A stretch of DNA of 64,000 bases from Diabrotica undecimpunctata (GCF_040954645.1 NC_092810.1:12634377-12698376), one strand, 5' to 3'; counted from the stretch's first letter, positions 31,087-42,203 are shown. Notes: generated from the sequence alone by a model not told the origin. A program made the numbers and translations.

Positions 31087-33854
31087 GGGTAGATCGGGGC
31101 TAGTTGTGACAGGGGCATGTTGTGACAAATAGTTTTATAGACTAACCATAGGTAGCAGCGTCGCCCGGTTACCCAGAATTCCACGTCCGCATGTCCTCAG
31201 TCTGTTTGTGTAGTTTGGTTGTGATGCTATGCGTTTCTGCCGCTTTATAAAATTATATGTCATTTCGTTGTAACGAAGTAAAATTTTGCTGTTGTCTTTG
31301 AATTGTTATTTCACTTTCAAACCACAAGGTAAGAAACTTATTCTAGTTGTAGTAGATAGTTTGTTTATTTCTCTCTAGTAAGACACAGTTTGGTTTCTAT
31401 ACGACGTGTCAAGGTCTGTGCAAGTGGCTTTATGTAAAATGGCGTACGGTGGGGCTAGTTGTGACGAAAGGCTTGGGGCAGATTGTGACAGTGTCACAAC
31501 ATGCCCCTACTAATTTTAATGCATGTTTATGGGTTTGTTACAGATAATGGTGAGAAATTATAAAAGGAAAACGGAACGTGGTCGGAGTAATATAAACAGT
31601 TACGAGTCGGCTTCGTTAGATGTTAAGTCTGGATCGTGTAGTTTAAGGCAAGCAGCTGAAAAATATGGCGTTAACCGGATGTCCTTACTTAGATATATAA
31701 AAAAACAACAAACCAATCCAGATGGAGTGGTAGAAATGGGTTACAAAAGACCTCGAATGATATTTTCACAACAACAAGAAGAAGAGCTCTGTGAATATGC
31801 TGTTCAGGCAGCGAAAATATTTTATGGTATTAGCCCAAAAGAAATGAAAAGTTTAGCTTTTGAATTTGCTATAGCGAACAAAGTTCTTGTGCCTGAGAAT
31901 TGGGTAGCAACAAAACACGCCAGTAATGATTGGTTTACAAAGTTCATGCAACGTAACAATAATGTGTCTATTCGTGTTCCTGAGGCTACCAGCTTAAGTC
32001 GGAGTACAAGTTTCAACAAGCACAATGTCGGACTCTTTTTTGATAACCTCGAATTAGTATTAAGTCAAAACCATTATACAGCTAATGATATTTGGAATAT
32101 AGACGAGACAGGGACTGGGACTGTCCAAAAACCGGTAAAAATCATAGCGAAGAAAGGCGAGAAAAGAGTTGGTGGTGTCACTTCAGCTGAGAGGGGGACC
32201 AATGTTACTATGGTTCTTGCTATTAACGCAGAGGGTAACTCAGTTCCTCCTATGTTCGTTTTTCCACGTAAGTTTTACAAGGAGCATTTTGTACGTGATG
32301 GGCCAGTAGGTTGTTGTGGTACTGCTAACCCAAGTGGCTGGATAACAGGCCCGGACTTTTTGTTTTTTATGAAGCATTTTGTAAAAAAAGTAAGGTGCTC
32401 AAAGAAATCACCGGTTTTAGTTCTGTTAAACAACCACAGTGCTCACCTATATATCGAAGTCCTTGACTATTGTACAGAGCACGGTATTACTCTCTTATCG
32501 TTCCCTCCCCATACAACAAATAGACTTCAACCACTGGATGTTTCCGTTTTTGGTCCATTTAAGAAGTTTTTAAACGACGCCATGTGTGGATGGATGAAAT
32601 CTCATCCTGGAAACACAGTCTCAATTTATGACATCCCAAATATAGTGAAAACAGCATTACCTAAAGCTGTAACACCAACAAATGTTCAGGCAGGATTTCG
32701 TTCTACAGGAATATGGGAATTCAATAGAAACATTTTTAATGAAGAAGACTTTCTGTGTTCTTCGGTGACCGACCGACCTTTGAATAGGCCTATTGACATC
32801 GTAGATGGTAATGAGGAAGCCAGTGCTGGGCAGTTTAAAGAGTTTCAGCATCTCGATGAACCTGAACCGTCGTCATATTATGCTAACCAGCCAGGACCCT
32901 CCCATACCTATCAACCAGGACCATATCAACAAGGATCATCGCAGGCCAACCTACCAGGATCATTCCATGCCGAAGTTCTGCCTGTCAGCCCTATGGATAT
33001 AAGACCTCTGCCAAAAGCTGGTCCTCGAAAAAATAAAAAACGCAAGAGCTTAACATCTGCAATTTTGACTAGCACACCTGTCAAGGAGACAATTCGCAGT
33101 GAAGAGTTAAAGAGGAAGGAAACAATAAAGTGCAAAGAGGATAAAATAAAGAAAAAATTATTTGACTCAAAACAACTGTTGCCTAAGAAAAAAGCAGCGC
33201 CAAAGAAAGAGACCGCAACAAGAAAAAGAGAAGACAGCTCAGAAGAAGAGGAAGAAGATTACTTTTGCTTAGTTTGTATGGGACCATATAAAAAGTCTAG
33301 GTTAGGAGAAGACTGGGTGCAATGTATGGAATGCAAGAGGTGGGCTCATGTAAAGTGCACAAAAGATGATCTTTATTATGTTTGTATAAACTGCCACTCT
33401 TCAGAACTACAAGTAGAATCAGCACAAATTGACGATAGCGATTAAGTTTTTTATTTTACTTTAAATTCACTAGATGTTTTTCTACACATTTGTTTCTTAC
33501 ATAAACATTTATCAAACATTTATGTATCTATACTTAACTATAAAATAAATTTATTATGGAAACTTTGTTATTATTCTCCAACTAAAGTTTATTATATTTA
33601 AAAATATTTACTGTCACAACCTGCCCCAAGTTCGTCACAACTTACCCCATATTGGGGCAAATTGTGACAATATGTGCATTTTGTAAAACTATTTACATAC
33701 TGTAAGGTATTGCTTAAAAATTGCTGATGTTCCCAAATAATGATTCCCAATTAAAAATAGTACCTCATTAAAGTAATCTAACAGCCCTAAAAATTACGAA
33801 AAAAATGTTAAAAATTATTTTGTCCAAAGTGGCACAACTAGCCCCAGTCTACCC
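31087..33854 (+). mobile_element. pogo/Tigger-like DNA transposon with TA duplication
   Basis: The 2768-bp element lies between TA dinucleotides (31085-31086 and 33855-33856). Its inverted ends both read GGGTAGA, two variable bases, then GGGGCTAGTTGTG. Nine copies of a GGGGCWWGTTGTGAC-like motif crowd its two ends and are probable transposase-binding sites: 31096, 31112, 31451, 31475, 31493 (reverse), 33613 (reverse), 33634 (reverse), 33654 and 33831 (reverse). It encodes one open transposase (31547-33445). It sits inside an exon of the decayed gene 29240-34322, and removing it with one TA restores that frame. Confidence 0.88.
31547..33445 (+). CDS. pogo-like DDE transposase with C-terminal PHD finger
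   Basis: The frame is open for 640 codons from 31523. I start at the Met at 31547 (MVRNYKRKTERGR, 632 aa) because CAG at 31541-31543 looks like a splice acceptor and CAAG|GTAAGAAA at 31328/31329 is a strong donor for a 5' UTR intron. Domains are a psq-type helix-turn-helix (residues about 15-55: SLRQAAEKYGVNRMSLLRYI), a CENP-B-like DNA-binding domain (about 70-160), a DDE_1 catalytic domain (about 180-370) and a Gln/Pro/Ser-rich linker. A Lys-rich region precedes a PHD zinc finger (about 575-625: CLVCMG, WVQCMECKRWAHVKC, CINCHS). The first Asp (WNIDETG) and third (RLQPLDVSVF) are present. The second reads LLNNHSAH where family members have LLDNHSAH, so cleavage activity is probably lost. AATAAA follows at about 33544. 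Confidence 0.88.
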   Translation: MVRNYKRKTERGRSNINSYESASLDVKSGSCSLRQAAEKYGVNRMSLLRYIKKQQTNPDGVVEMGYKRPRMIFSQQQEEELCEYAVQAAKIFYGISPKEMKSLAFEFAIANKVLVPENWVATKHASNDWFTKFMQRNNNVSIRVPEATSLSRSTSFNKHNVGLFFDNLELVLSQNHYTANDIWNIDETGTGTVQKPVKIIAKKGEKRVGGVTSAERGTNVTMVLAINAEGNSVPPMFVFPRKFYKEHFVRDGPVGCCGTANPSGWITGPDFLFFMKHFVKKVRCSKKSPVLVLLNNHSAHLYIEVLDYCTEHGITLLSFPPHTTNRLQPLDVSVFGPFKKFLNDAMCGWMKSHPGNTVSIYDIPNIVKTALPKAVTPTNVQAGFRSTGIWEFNRNIFNEEDFLCSSVTDRPLNRPIDIVDGNEEASAGQFKEFQHLDEPEPSSYYANQPGPSHTYQPGPYQQGSSQANLPGSFHAEVLPVSPMDIRPLPKAGPRKNKKRKSLTSAILTSTPVKETIRSEELKRKETIKCKEDKIKKKLFDSKQLLPKKKAAPKKETATRKREDSSEEEEEDYFCLVCMGPYKKSRLGEDWVQCMECKRWAHVKCTKDDLYYVCINCHSSELQVESAQIDDSD

Positions 33855-34322
33855 TACAACTTCATCCATTATAATTTCTATTTCATTTGTTTGTTGGAGG
33901 TATGTTTCTTCATCTGTTACCACTGGTTTTAAATTATTGTCAACCCTGGAAATAAGAGAAGTAGTTTAAAAATGTTTATTTTCTTTGTGAAAACTACACT
34001 TAAGTATGGCAACCTTTATGAAAATAAACACTACTTACTGAACTATGTCAGTTTCGGTTGAGGTTATTTTGGAACACATTCGGTCTGGTAATATGTTGTA
34101 CATCTCCAAAACACAAATTTTGCCTTTTTCCTGTTCCAATATAGTAGCTGCAGGCAAACTAAAATAAAAAAAATAATTATTACCTACTTAATTTAAGCAA
34201 TAATGAAATGAAAGTTACCTAACCGTAGTAGTGAATTTGTTTACGTACCTGTTTTTGGATTTTTCATTATAAATTTCATTTTCATCAGTAGCAAAAGTTT
34301 GGATAGAATTTTGCCGATCTTC

Positions 34323-34633
34323 CTAAGTGAATTTTGTACAATTATTTTAGTTCTTGTCTTGAAAACACTCATTTTGCACTGGTAAATAGCTTATTTGAGA
34401 AAATTTGAGGTTAAGAATTTGACAGATGAAAATATGAAATACCTCCAATGTGCAGATATTATAATAGGTAATAGCTTCAATGTGTTTTTAAGCACATTGG
34501 ATTTATTTCAGTCCAACAATTAATAATATGTTACATTGGAGTAATGCATTTGTAGACATTAGGGAAGTTAGAAATCGGTCCGCACATTGGATATTTTTCT
34601 AGACTGTAAAACCATTAATAGCGATTCAGAATA
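34323..34633. other. No gene confirmed; possible upstream part of the DDE-like gene
   Basis: A minus-strand ATG at about 34372 opens a short frame towards the first recognised exon, but its phase does not match. No firm first exon can be named. Confidence 0.3.
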
Positions 34634-37011
34634 GTTTTTTTTCCTTATATGACGCATCAACCACGCAGGGTTATTAGCGTGTATGGATTGTGATACAGAG
34701 TTAGAACTTAATAATAGAATATTAACTATAGCAATACATAAATAGAAATAAACCTAGATCTATACACAGTAAAATATTAGATTTTTGATATCAGCTTGCA
34801 GTCTTTGAGAAAGGCGAAAATATTTTTAGTATTACTGTCTTTTCCAAGAGTACCGTTTAATGTTGATGGTATGTTATACATTTTGCGTTGCACATCGTAC
34901 TTGGGGCACTGCAATGAACAATGTTTTACCGTTAAGACACTTTTACACATGTCACACACAGGTTTATCAGTACGTTTTAGTAGGTAGTTGTGTGTTAACC
35001 GAGTATGGCCAATCCGGAGGCGAGTTAAGGTTACTTGTTGTCTTCTATTGTTAAATTTTGGGAATTTTTTATGATTCTTATCAACTCCGTACAGCTTGGT
35101 TGGGGAGTTCTTCCATGTATCCTGCCATATTGAATTAATCCTTTCTTCAAAGAATGCTTTCAGATCGGTGTTAAAAACTTTCGTATTCTCTTCTCGTTTG
35201 GGTTAGTAGGTGCATTTTTTGCTATTTTATCTACAACCTCGTTTCCTTCGATTCCAGTAGGTGACGGTACCCATATACAATTAACTTTAATGTTCATATT
35301 TTCTGCATGTTTTAGTTCCTTTTTAATGAGAAGGAGTAGTGGATGATTACAGTTGACTTGGTTTAATGCCATTATTGTGCTGAGAGAATCTGTAATAATG
35401 ATATTTCTCTTTTTATTTTTGTTAACTATCAGAACTAGTGCTTTTAGTATCGCATACAGATCAGCTGAGAACGTTGTTGTATATGAAGGTAATTTGTGAG
35501 CTTCTGTATAATCTGATGACTAGATTGCTGCCCCAGTTTCATCTTCGTTTTTGGAGGCATCGGTGTAAACTTTGAAACAGCTACCATATTTGCTTAATAT
35601 TTTTAGAAATTCTTGATTAATTTGACTTGCTGGCGTTTCTGATTTGTTTAGGCGCAATAAGCTGGTGTCAGTAGAGGAAAGTCGAATTGTTCAAAGGGGA
35701 GGGGTTTGAATTGAGAAGATATCGTAGGTGTCTGGAAAATGGATACCCATTGTTAACAAGTAGATATGTAGGCGGTAATAGAAAGGGTGATCAGTTCGAT
35801 TTGAAGTTTGGAAACAACTTTTGAAGCGGTTAGCGAATACGTTGTGTATAACAGGATTATCTTGATTAGACGATACTGCTGCGGCATAAGAAAGACTTAG
35901 ATATTGTCTTCTAAATGCGAGTGGAATCTCTCCAGTTTCCCAGTATAGAGTTTGTATTGGACTTGTGTAGTGTGCTCCTAAGGAAATTCGGAGGCCTGTA
36001 TTTTGAATAACATCTATTGTTTTTAAGTACGATTTTTTGGAGGAGTTGTAAACAATTGAGCCGTAGTTCAGTTTCGAGCGTACTAAAGCCTTGTAGATAT
36101 GTAGTAATGTAGAAGAGTCGGCGTCCCATTTTTTGTTTGCGAGTGATCGTAACGAATTTATTCCAGGCTGAGATGTCTTTTTTAAATATTCTAAATGTTT
36201 CTTCCAAGTTAGTTTTCGGTCAAAGATCATACCAAGAAATCTAACTTCGTCTACATATTTAAGCTGTTCTCCATTAAAATATAAGTTCTTAGGTTGTATT
36301 TGGTGACTTTTCGTAAAACATACTGCTTTGGTTTTGAGGGTATTGAACTGAAGACCACTTGTGAATGACCATTCTTCAATTTGATTTATGGCTTTTTGGA
36401 CATGGTTGTGGATGGTTGTAAGGTTCTTTCCTCTACAAAGTATAACTAAATCATCTGCATATAGCCTAGCTTTTACAGGATGTTTAATTTTCGCGGTAAT
36501 AGAATTCATAGCTACAAGAAGCAGAGTAGTACTAAGATTTGAGCCCTGTGGTATACCATTTTCTTGATTTTTTGTTGAGGAATATACGCCGTCTACTTTG
36601 ACCTGAAATTGTCTATTTTTTAATAAGTTTGATATGTATTTGAGTATATTACCTCTTATTTTCCATTCGCTGAGCGTTTTCAAAATTAAATATTTCCATA
36701 CTGAATCGTAGGCTTTACTAATGTCGAAAAATATTCCAATACAGTGTTGTTTGATTGAGAAAGCCTCATGTATTTCCGATTCTACATCAATGAGGTTGTC
36801 TACAGTAGAACGACGTTTTCGGAAGCCACTTTGTTCTGGTTTAATTAGTTTCTTTGATTCCAGATACCGTATGAGTCTGTTATTTATTATTTTCTCTAGC
36901 ATTCTGTACATACTACAAGTAAGAGATATTGGCCTATATGTTTCGGGATCTGATTTTGATTTACTTTGTTTAGGAATAGGAATTATTATTCGGTCTTTTG
37001 TGACATGTTAA
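34634..37011 (-). pseudogene. I-clade non-LTR retrotransposon: RT plus RNase H, 5' truncated
   Basis: The minus strand enters at RIIIPIPKQSKSKSD and YRPISLTCSMYRML, then runs open from 36911 to 35691. It shows IFFDISKAYDSVWKYLIL, ENGIPQGSNLS, KARLYADDLVILC (catalytic box about 36460) and the thumb FLGMIFDRKLTWKKHL. Downstream, past one stop, is an RNase H domain: VYTDASKNEDETGAAI, IIITDSLSTIMALNQ and IWVPSPTGIEGNEVVDKIA. A Cys/His tail follows (VCDMCKSVLTVKHC) up to 34777. The RNase H domain places it in the I group. The 3' end is a short poly(A) (T run at 34635-34642 on the plus strand). The endonuclease and gag are absent. Confidence 0.8.
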
Positions 37012-37770
37012 AACTGTTTGTTTAATATCTTCCTGCCAAGTAAGATGTTGATCAAACCACATATGTAAAAACTTTACCGTTGGTTTAAATGAAAGGATGG
37101 TAATATAAAATTTTAAGGTAGTGGCATTGATGAAACCTTCTCGGAGAAAAGTATTTCTGATGTTTTTGTTACTAAAAATTTGAATCCGGGTGTCAGAGAC
37201 CATTGTTCTAATTGGTTTAGAAAAAACTGCAAAGCGTTTGTCATTGATGTGGTGTTGTTTCCTTTTATAAAGACAACAAGGTCATCTGCAAACAGTCGAG
37301 CCTTTAGAGGTTTAGTAAGGTTGTTAATAATATTATTTATTGCCACTAAGAATAATGTAGGGCTTAGGACTGATCCTTGGAGTGTTCCATTTTCTTCACT
37401 TTTTCCTCTGAGTAAGTAATTTGTACTCTCACACAAAAAGACCGGTTTTGTAAAAAGTTTTTAATAAAATTTTACCCAATTTCCACCAATATTCCATGAA
37501 TGTAGTTCTTTCAGAACATTGAATTTGCAACAAGTATTAAATGCCCTTTCAGATCGAAAAATATTGCAATACAGTGTTGCTTCATGAACTTCAGATTCTA
37601 GATCAAGAATATTGTGAATACCCTAGCGATTTTGTCTAAAACCATTTTGTTCCGGATTGAAGCGATTTGATGAATCTAATATCTACGTTAATCTGAGATT
37701 TACCATTTTTTCCATCAATTTGCTCATAGGACATGTTAAGCTGATTGGCCTATATGATTATGTCAGATTA
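37012..37770 (-). pseudogene. Second I-clade RT piece, abutting the first
   Basis: The minus strand reads LISLTCPMSKLMEKMVNLRL and FNPEQNGFRQNR (37750-37630), then TLQGSVLSPTLFLVAINNII and ARLFADDLVVFIKGNN (37390-37250). It breaks off at FLHMWFDQHLTWQEDIKQ (about 37040). Immediately below, sequence of the first I-clade copy begins at its equivalent of the RT start. The two pieces share domain order but differ throughout, so they are separate copies. Stops and frameshifts are frequent. Confidence 0.7.
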
Positions 37771-38428
37771 TTTAAAATTATAAAAGCTAAATTTAACTGT
37801 TTAATTCCCTAACATAATTTACTTTTGTCATCTATATAATGTATAGTTTACTCTAATTGTTAATGTCTTGAACGCAAAATTCTTTTTAAAATATTGTGTA
37901 AAATCATATTATTCAAACTACATAAATCATCGATGGTTACCTGCTACGGCGCTCCATTAAACGGATTATTAAACATGCTTGCAGGACTAGATAATGTCCT
38001 TCCATAAAACTTTACTGTGGTATAAAACTACGGAGACGATGTTCTGCGTCAAGCTTGTGCTTATCAAGAATGATTTTACAAATAACTTAAGAGAAATTGC
38101 TCGTACATAAACTTTTAAGAATTATATCAAAATAATTTTAATTTCAAGTTAGACAAATGGAGCAAAAATTTAAATAATGAAAGAAGATAACCTCCTAGCT
38201 TTAGAACCCAAATGGTTTTATGACTTATTTACGAGCAATAAAGAGACACGAAGTAAGTTGTGTCATAGCTGAACATATACAGCGGAAAGTATTACGGAGT
38301 TAGTAAAAGAATATATCGATGGTGAAAGTTCACAACCTTCTATGTCAAAATACTCAACTTTACAAGAGAGCATAAAAACTGTATTTTACACAAGTTTTAC
38401 AAATTATTATTAGTTTTTTCATTACTCC
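37771..38428. other. AT-rich DNA, no gene seen
   Basis: A short plus-strand frame near 38290-38370 (VKEYIDGESSQPSMSKYSTL) is suggestive of transposase linker sequence but too short to name. Confidence 0.35.
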
Positions 38429-38440
38429 CTTCTAGGAAAT

Positions 38441-39957
38441 ATAATAAAAATAAAAAATAAAAATAAAAACAAAATAAAAACGTTTATTGCCATTCTAAAA
38501 TATTTACATGTCAAAAACTTAAGATATTTTTGCCTTCTTTCTTCTTCGGCGTCCCGCTCTTGCACCGCCAGCGCTTGAAGATTTCTCCTTTCGGCTTCTG
38601 GATTTTCCTGGGTGGTGTCCTCGTCTGCTTCTGTAGGTACTTAAATCGGCAAACGTACCTACTTCCCTGCACGCCTGGTTAGACCCTGATCAGGTGGTCG
38701 ATCAGTCTGTGGGTGGATCTATGTATCCTCTGGATCCTGTTCTTCTCGAAATATCCCTGGTCTTTCGTAGTCTTCGTGTGGCCTGGTTGAAGAACCACCT
38801 GGTTCTGTTCTCGGCCACTTCCCTTAGTGGCGTGTATCCTAACCTGTTCTTTATCGTCGCGTTTGTAACTCTATCCTCCCATGCTGCTCCGTCGATGATT
38901 CGGTAGCATGAGTTCTCAGTTGCTTCCAACTTTTTCCAGTGTGATTCCGCAATGGTATAGCATACAGAATCACCGACCTAACATATGCTTGGTAGAGTTG
39001 AATTTTCTTCGCCTTCGAGAGTGGACTGGACCTAAAAATGAAAGGAAGTATTAGTTTTTTAGCTACATTAGCTTTTACCTTAGTTTTTTGTGTATGCACC
39101 CGGAAGTTGAGTTTTCTGTCGAGGTGGACTCCTAGGTATTTGACCGTCTCTGTTTCCTGAATTCTGTTGTCTCCTACTGTGATCTGGTTCCGTAGTGGTC
39201 GTTTGTCCTGGCCGAAAATGATGAACTGCGTTTTTTCGGCGTTGATCTTGATTTTCCATTTTTCGGTGTAGTCCGTGATTTTTTCCAGGTGGTACTCCAT
39301 GTTATCTATGATTCTTCCTTCGTCTTTTCCGGATGCATACACTGCTGTGTCGTCTGCATACAGGGCTGTAGAAGTCCTTGGATCTGTTGGGAGGTCTAAA
39401 ACAAAAATGTTATATAAAATGGGTGATAGGATGCTGCCCTGAGGCATTCCTTCCTGGATTTCTTAAATCATCGACATCTTTTGGTCAGCTGAAACTTGGA
39501 ATGTTCTATTGGATAGATACATGTCGCAGATGTTGATGAGGTAGTGTGGAAGTCTAGCCTTGTCCATCTTGTAGATTAGTGCCTTCTTCCAAACCGTGTC
39601 GTATGCTTTCTCTATGTCCAGTATGGCTAATCCTGTCTTCTGTTTCCTGTTGAATTTTATTTTCGTGTCGCTGATGATCCTTGCTAATTGAAGTTCACAG
39701 TTTCTTCCTTTTCTGAAACCAAACTGGTCTTCTTGGATGACTCCTCTTCTTTCTGTATGGTTTACCAGTCTCTTGTAGATGATTTTTTCTAAGATTTTTC
39801 CCATCGTTTCCAGGAGTGATATGGGCCTGTAGCTTTCCGGTCTTCTTCCATCTTTCCTTGGTTTCAGAAGAGGTATAATCTTGGCGTGTTTCCAGTTGGT
39901 TGGAAAATGTCCTTTTTTCAGGCAGTATTTGAAGATATAGTACAGCTGTACTATGAT
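38441..39957 (-). mobile_element. Jockey-clade retrotransposon, 5' truncated, 12-bp TSD
   Basis: The insertion is 1517 bp and flanked by CTTCTAGGAAAT (38429-38440 and 39958-39969). The minus strand starts within the RT fingers (LKKGHFPTNWKHAKIIPLLK). It continues DQFGFRKGRNCELQLA, ILDIEKAYDTVWKKAL, a stop near 39464, MPQGSILSPILYNI, ALYADDTAVYAS (about 39350) and VKYLGVHLDRKLNF. A one-base shift then leads to the tail (RIIDGAAWEDRVTNATIKNR, RRTGSRGYIDPPTD). The 3' end has AATAAA at about 38490 and a (TTTTTA)-rich tail at 38441-38480. No RNase H, consistent with Jockey. Confidence 0.83.
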
Positions 39958-39969
39958 CTTCTAGGAAAT

Positions 39970-40554
39970 CAGTTTATTTTAACTTAATAAAGAAATCTTT
40001 GACATATATAAAATAATATAATTATTATAAATTGACATAGGAGGTAGGGTACCGATCAGTTTTCATAAAATTATTGACATAAGTGGTACCAAAAGAAACA
40101 AACTCGCATTTTACTGTATTTTTCAGTTCGTATTATAGTTCAATGTGGTAAGTTATTGTAAAAATAATGAGCTACAAGAGGTATAACAGTTTTAAGCTGC
40201 TGCAAATGGTTGAATTTTGATTCATTTATTTTTGGTTTTTCTTTGATACGGGTCGTTAAATATTTTTTTCGCACGACGTTTAAGTTCCGTAAAAGTACTG
40301 TCCATAAAGCTTAGTTTATAGTACAGCCCTAGATTGCCACGGTTACCCGGTGGTAGTCGCTTGTTGCCAGGCATACGTAAAGTTTACGTGTAATGGTTAA
40401 AAATGGAAAACAGTTTGTTTTAAGATTTATTAAAAAAAAACAAGCCAATCTTTATAATCAAAAAAAATAGTAGGTATCTTAAAAAAATAAACAAAGACTT
40501 CTTGCTTGATGTGGAAAATTCTTCACAGTTTTTCAACACTTTGGACATGTTTTA
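39970..40554. other. AT-rich DNA; possible piggyBac terminal region
   Basis: A GC-richer stretch at about 40320-40385 (CCACGGTTACCCGGTGG) could be the outer end of the adjacent piggyBac element. No TTAA-bounded inverted end could be confirmed. Confidence 0.35.
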
Positions 40555-42203
40555 TTTTAATGCTCACCACAAATGTGCTTTTTGCATATGAGGCATTTTG
40601 CTTTTGTCATCCTTTTCTTATAATATGGACAGAGATAACAGTACTTTCTAGATACTTCCGCAGCCTCTTCTGAGGTGGATGGCTGCTCTGTTTTTCCTCC
40701 GGATACATCAATAATGGTTGTTCTCCACTGACGGCTTAGAGTTGGAATCGCCAGTCTCTGCTTTTGTCATTGCTGTGTTAAGTTCTACTTAGTTGTAACA
40801 TAAATTCAAATCTACGTGAAGACTTGTCATTTTTATTAGCTCGATAAAAATTATGTACATAAATTGCATAACCATTAATGCATGTAATGTTAAGCATGTT
40901 ATAAAAGAAACATAGCGGCCATCTTCTAGTTTTTCTGTTGCAATTAATATTATGGCACATCTGATCAAATAAGTCTACTCCTCCTTTTGTTGAGTTATAA
41001 TTCATTACAACTTCTGGCTTTTTAGAGGTCTCCTTTATTGTTGCTTCTTGATGACAGGAGGAAACCAAAGTCACCAGTTGATTTGCTTTTGGCTTATAGG
41101 ATACTAAGATTATATTTTGATCAAACAAAAATAAAGATGTTCCTGGTTTCCTCTCTTGAAAATGAATATCACAAAATTCAGGGGGTAATTCTTTTTTATT
41201 CTTCTTTATAGTGCCAATAACAGTAAGTTTGTAGTTTACAAATGAACTTGTTACTAGAGGTACACTACGAAACCAGTTATCCATAGTAACATTACGATTT
41301 GATCCCTTTATTGACGATACTAAATTTTCAAGAAAGTAGTCTGCTATTGGTATCCATTCTGTTGCTTGCTTATTAAGATAAGAGATGGCATCAATCATAT
41401 ACTTCGTTGAATTGTCATACATCATCACTATTTTAATCCTACAACGATAAGGTTTAGAAGGTATGTACATACGAAAAAGACAGCGACCTCTGAAACCAAC
41501 TAGGTGCAAGTCTTGTCTCTAGCTCTAGCAATTTCTGTTCACGTATATTTTTGTCGTCAATCCTTAGACAATTTATAAGAAAATTAAACCTTTTTCTCGA
41601 CATGGTAGCTTTGTATCTATCACCGCCATACTCACTGTTAAACAATATTTCGCCGGATACTTAGGTGGTTATCTTTTAATGCAGCAGACATTATTAGCAG
41701 ACCAAATAATGCATATAATTCTTGTAGGTACAGGTCTTTTACAGAAGAGTCTGTGGGATTTTTGTAGTTCATTCTTTGGCGACGAATTTCCTCGTTGGTG
41801 TGTAAAACGATTTCGTTTTTTATTTCCGTATTAATAAATAAATAAAAGCACTCACGGATATCGAAAGTATAATTTGTGATTGGTGTGGGTCCTGGTTTTA
41901 TATGTACAAGCATCGTCTTAAGCATTTTACTATTTGAAGTTTTACCAGTAATATTCCATTTGTATCCGTTTTTCCAAAGTAGTTCTGTTGAAGTTGGTTT
42001 GTAACATTTTTTACAGTTTCAGTTTCCTTTTCTGCTCTTTTTCTTTTACCTGATGTTGTTGAGGATGTCGCGTTAACTATATCTTGTTCTATAAAAGCGA
42101 TAATATCATTATCAATTTCACGAACCTCAAGAAAAATATCTGGATCATTTAAACGGTCATCAAGGTTCTCATCGTCTAAATCTACACTATCTTCTACTGC
42201 CAC
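40555..42203 (-). pseudogene. piggyBac-like transposase, third copy, internally deleted
   Basis: The minus strand has an acidic N-terminus (SVDLDDENLDDRLNDPDIF), then after a shift LYLQELYALFGLLIMSA and YGGDRYKATMSRKRFNFLIN. A deletion joins DDKNIREQ to LVGFRGRCLFRMYIPSKP, removing about 70 residues including the DEQL block with the first catalytic Asp. The remaining 243-codon frame (41509-40778) contains NRNVTMDNWF (second Asp) and NSTKGGVDLFDQM (third Asp). A Cys-rich C-terminus (YCYLCPYYKKRMTKAKC, CLICKKHICGEH) is readable down to 40555 in another frame. Without the first Asp it is dead. Confidence 0.8.

Larger units (their letters stand above)
29240..34322 (-). pseudogene. Intron-bearing gene of an uncharacterised DDE-like family, split by a pogo insertion
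   Basis: The minus strand carries well-formed exons: 34322-34249 (donor GTACGT), 34158-34039 (acceptor TTTTAG, donor GTAAGT) and one starting at 33945 (acceptor TTTCCAG). Their phases join in one frame (..SKN-S-LPAATILEQ..ETDIV-Q-VDNNLKP). The third exon is cut at 33857 by the transposon and resumes at 31083 in frame. Later blocks are a basic region (31000-30830), CNHIITPKCL and IFKKFWTLTSWEHKRTYVKN (30770-30650), VYVDNGFITKNYMYRIYKEW (about 30270-30210) and DQCDTCVAHKMK (about 30090). A probable RNase H-like core follows: VLTVDLQSVL, VVFISDG-NYQNRN and LEKGHTIMEADLVHS, ending HHHFYDTLPKINKK at the stop, 29240. The Asp, Asp and Glu could form a DDE triad. It resembles an animal family I associate tentatively with DUF7869. 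Stops and shifts make it dead. Confidence 0.65.
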
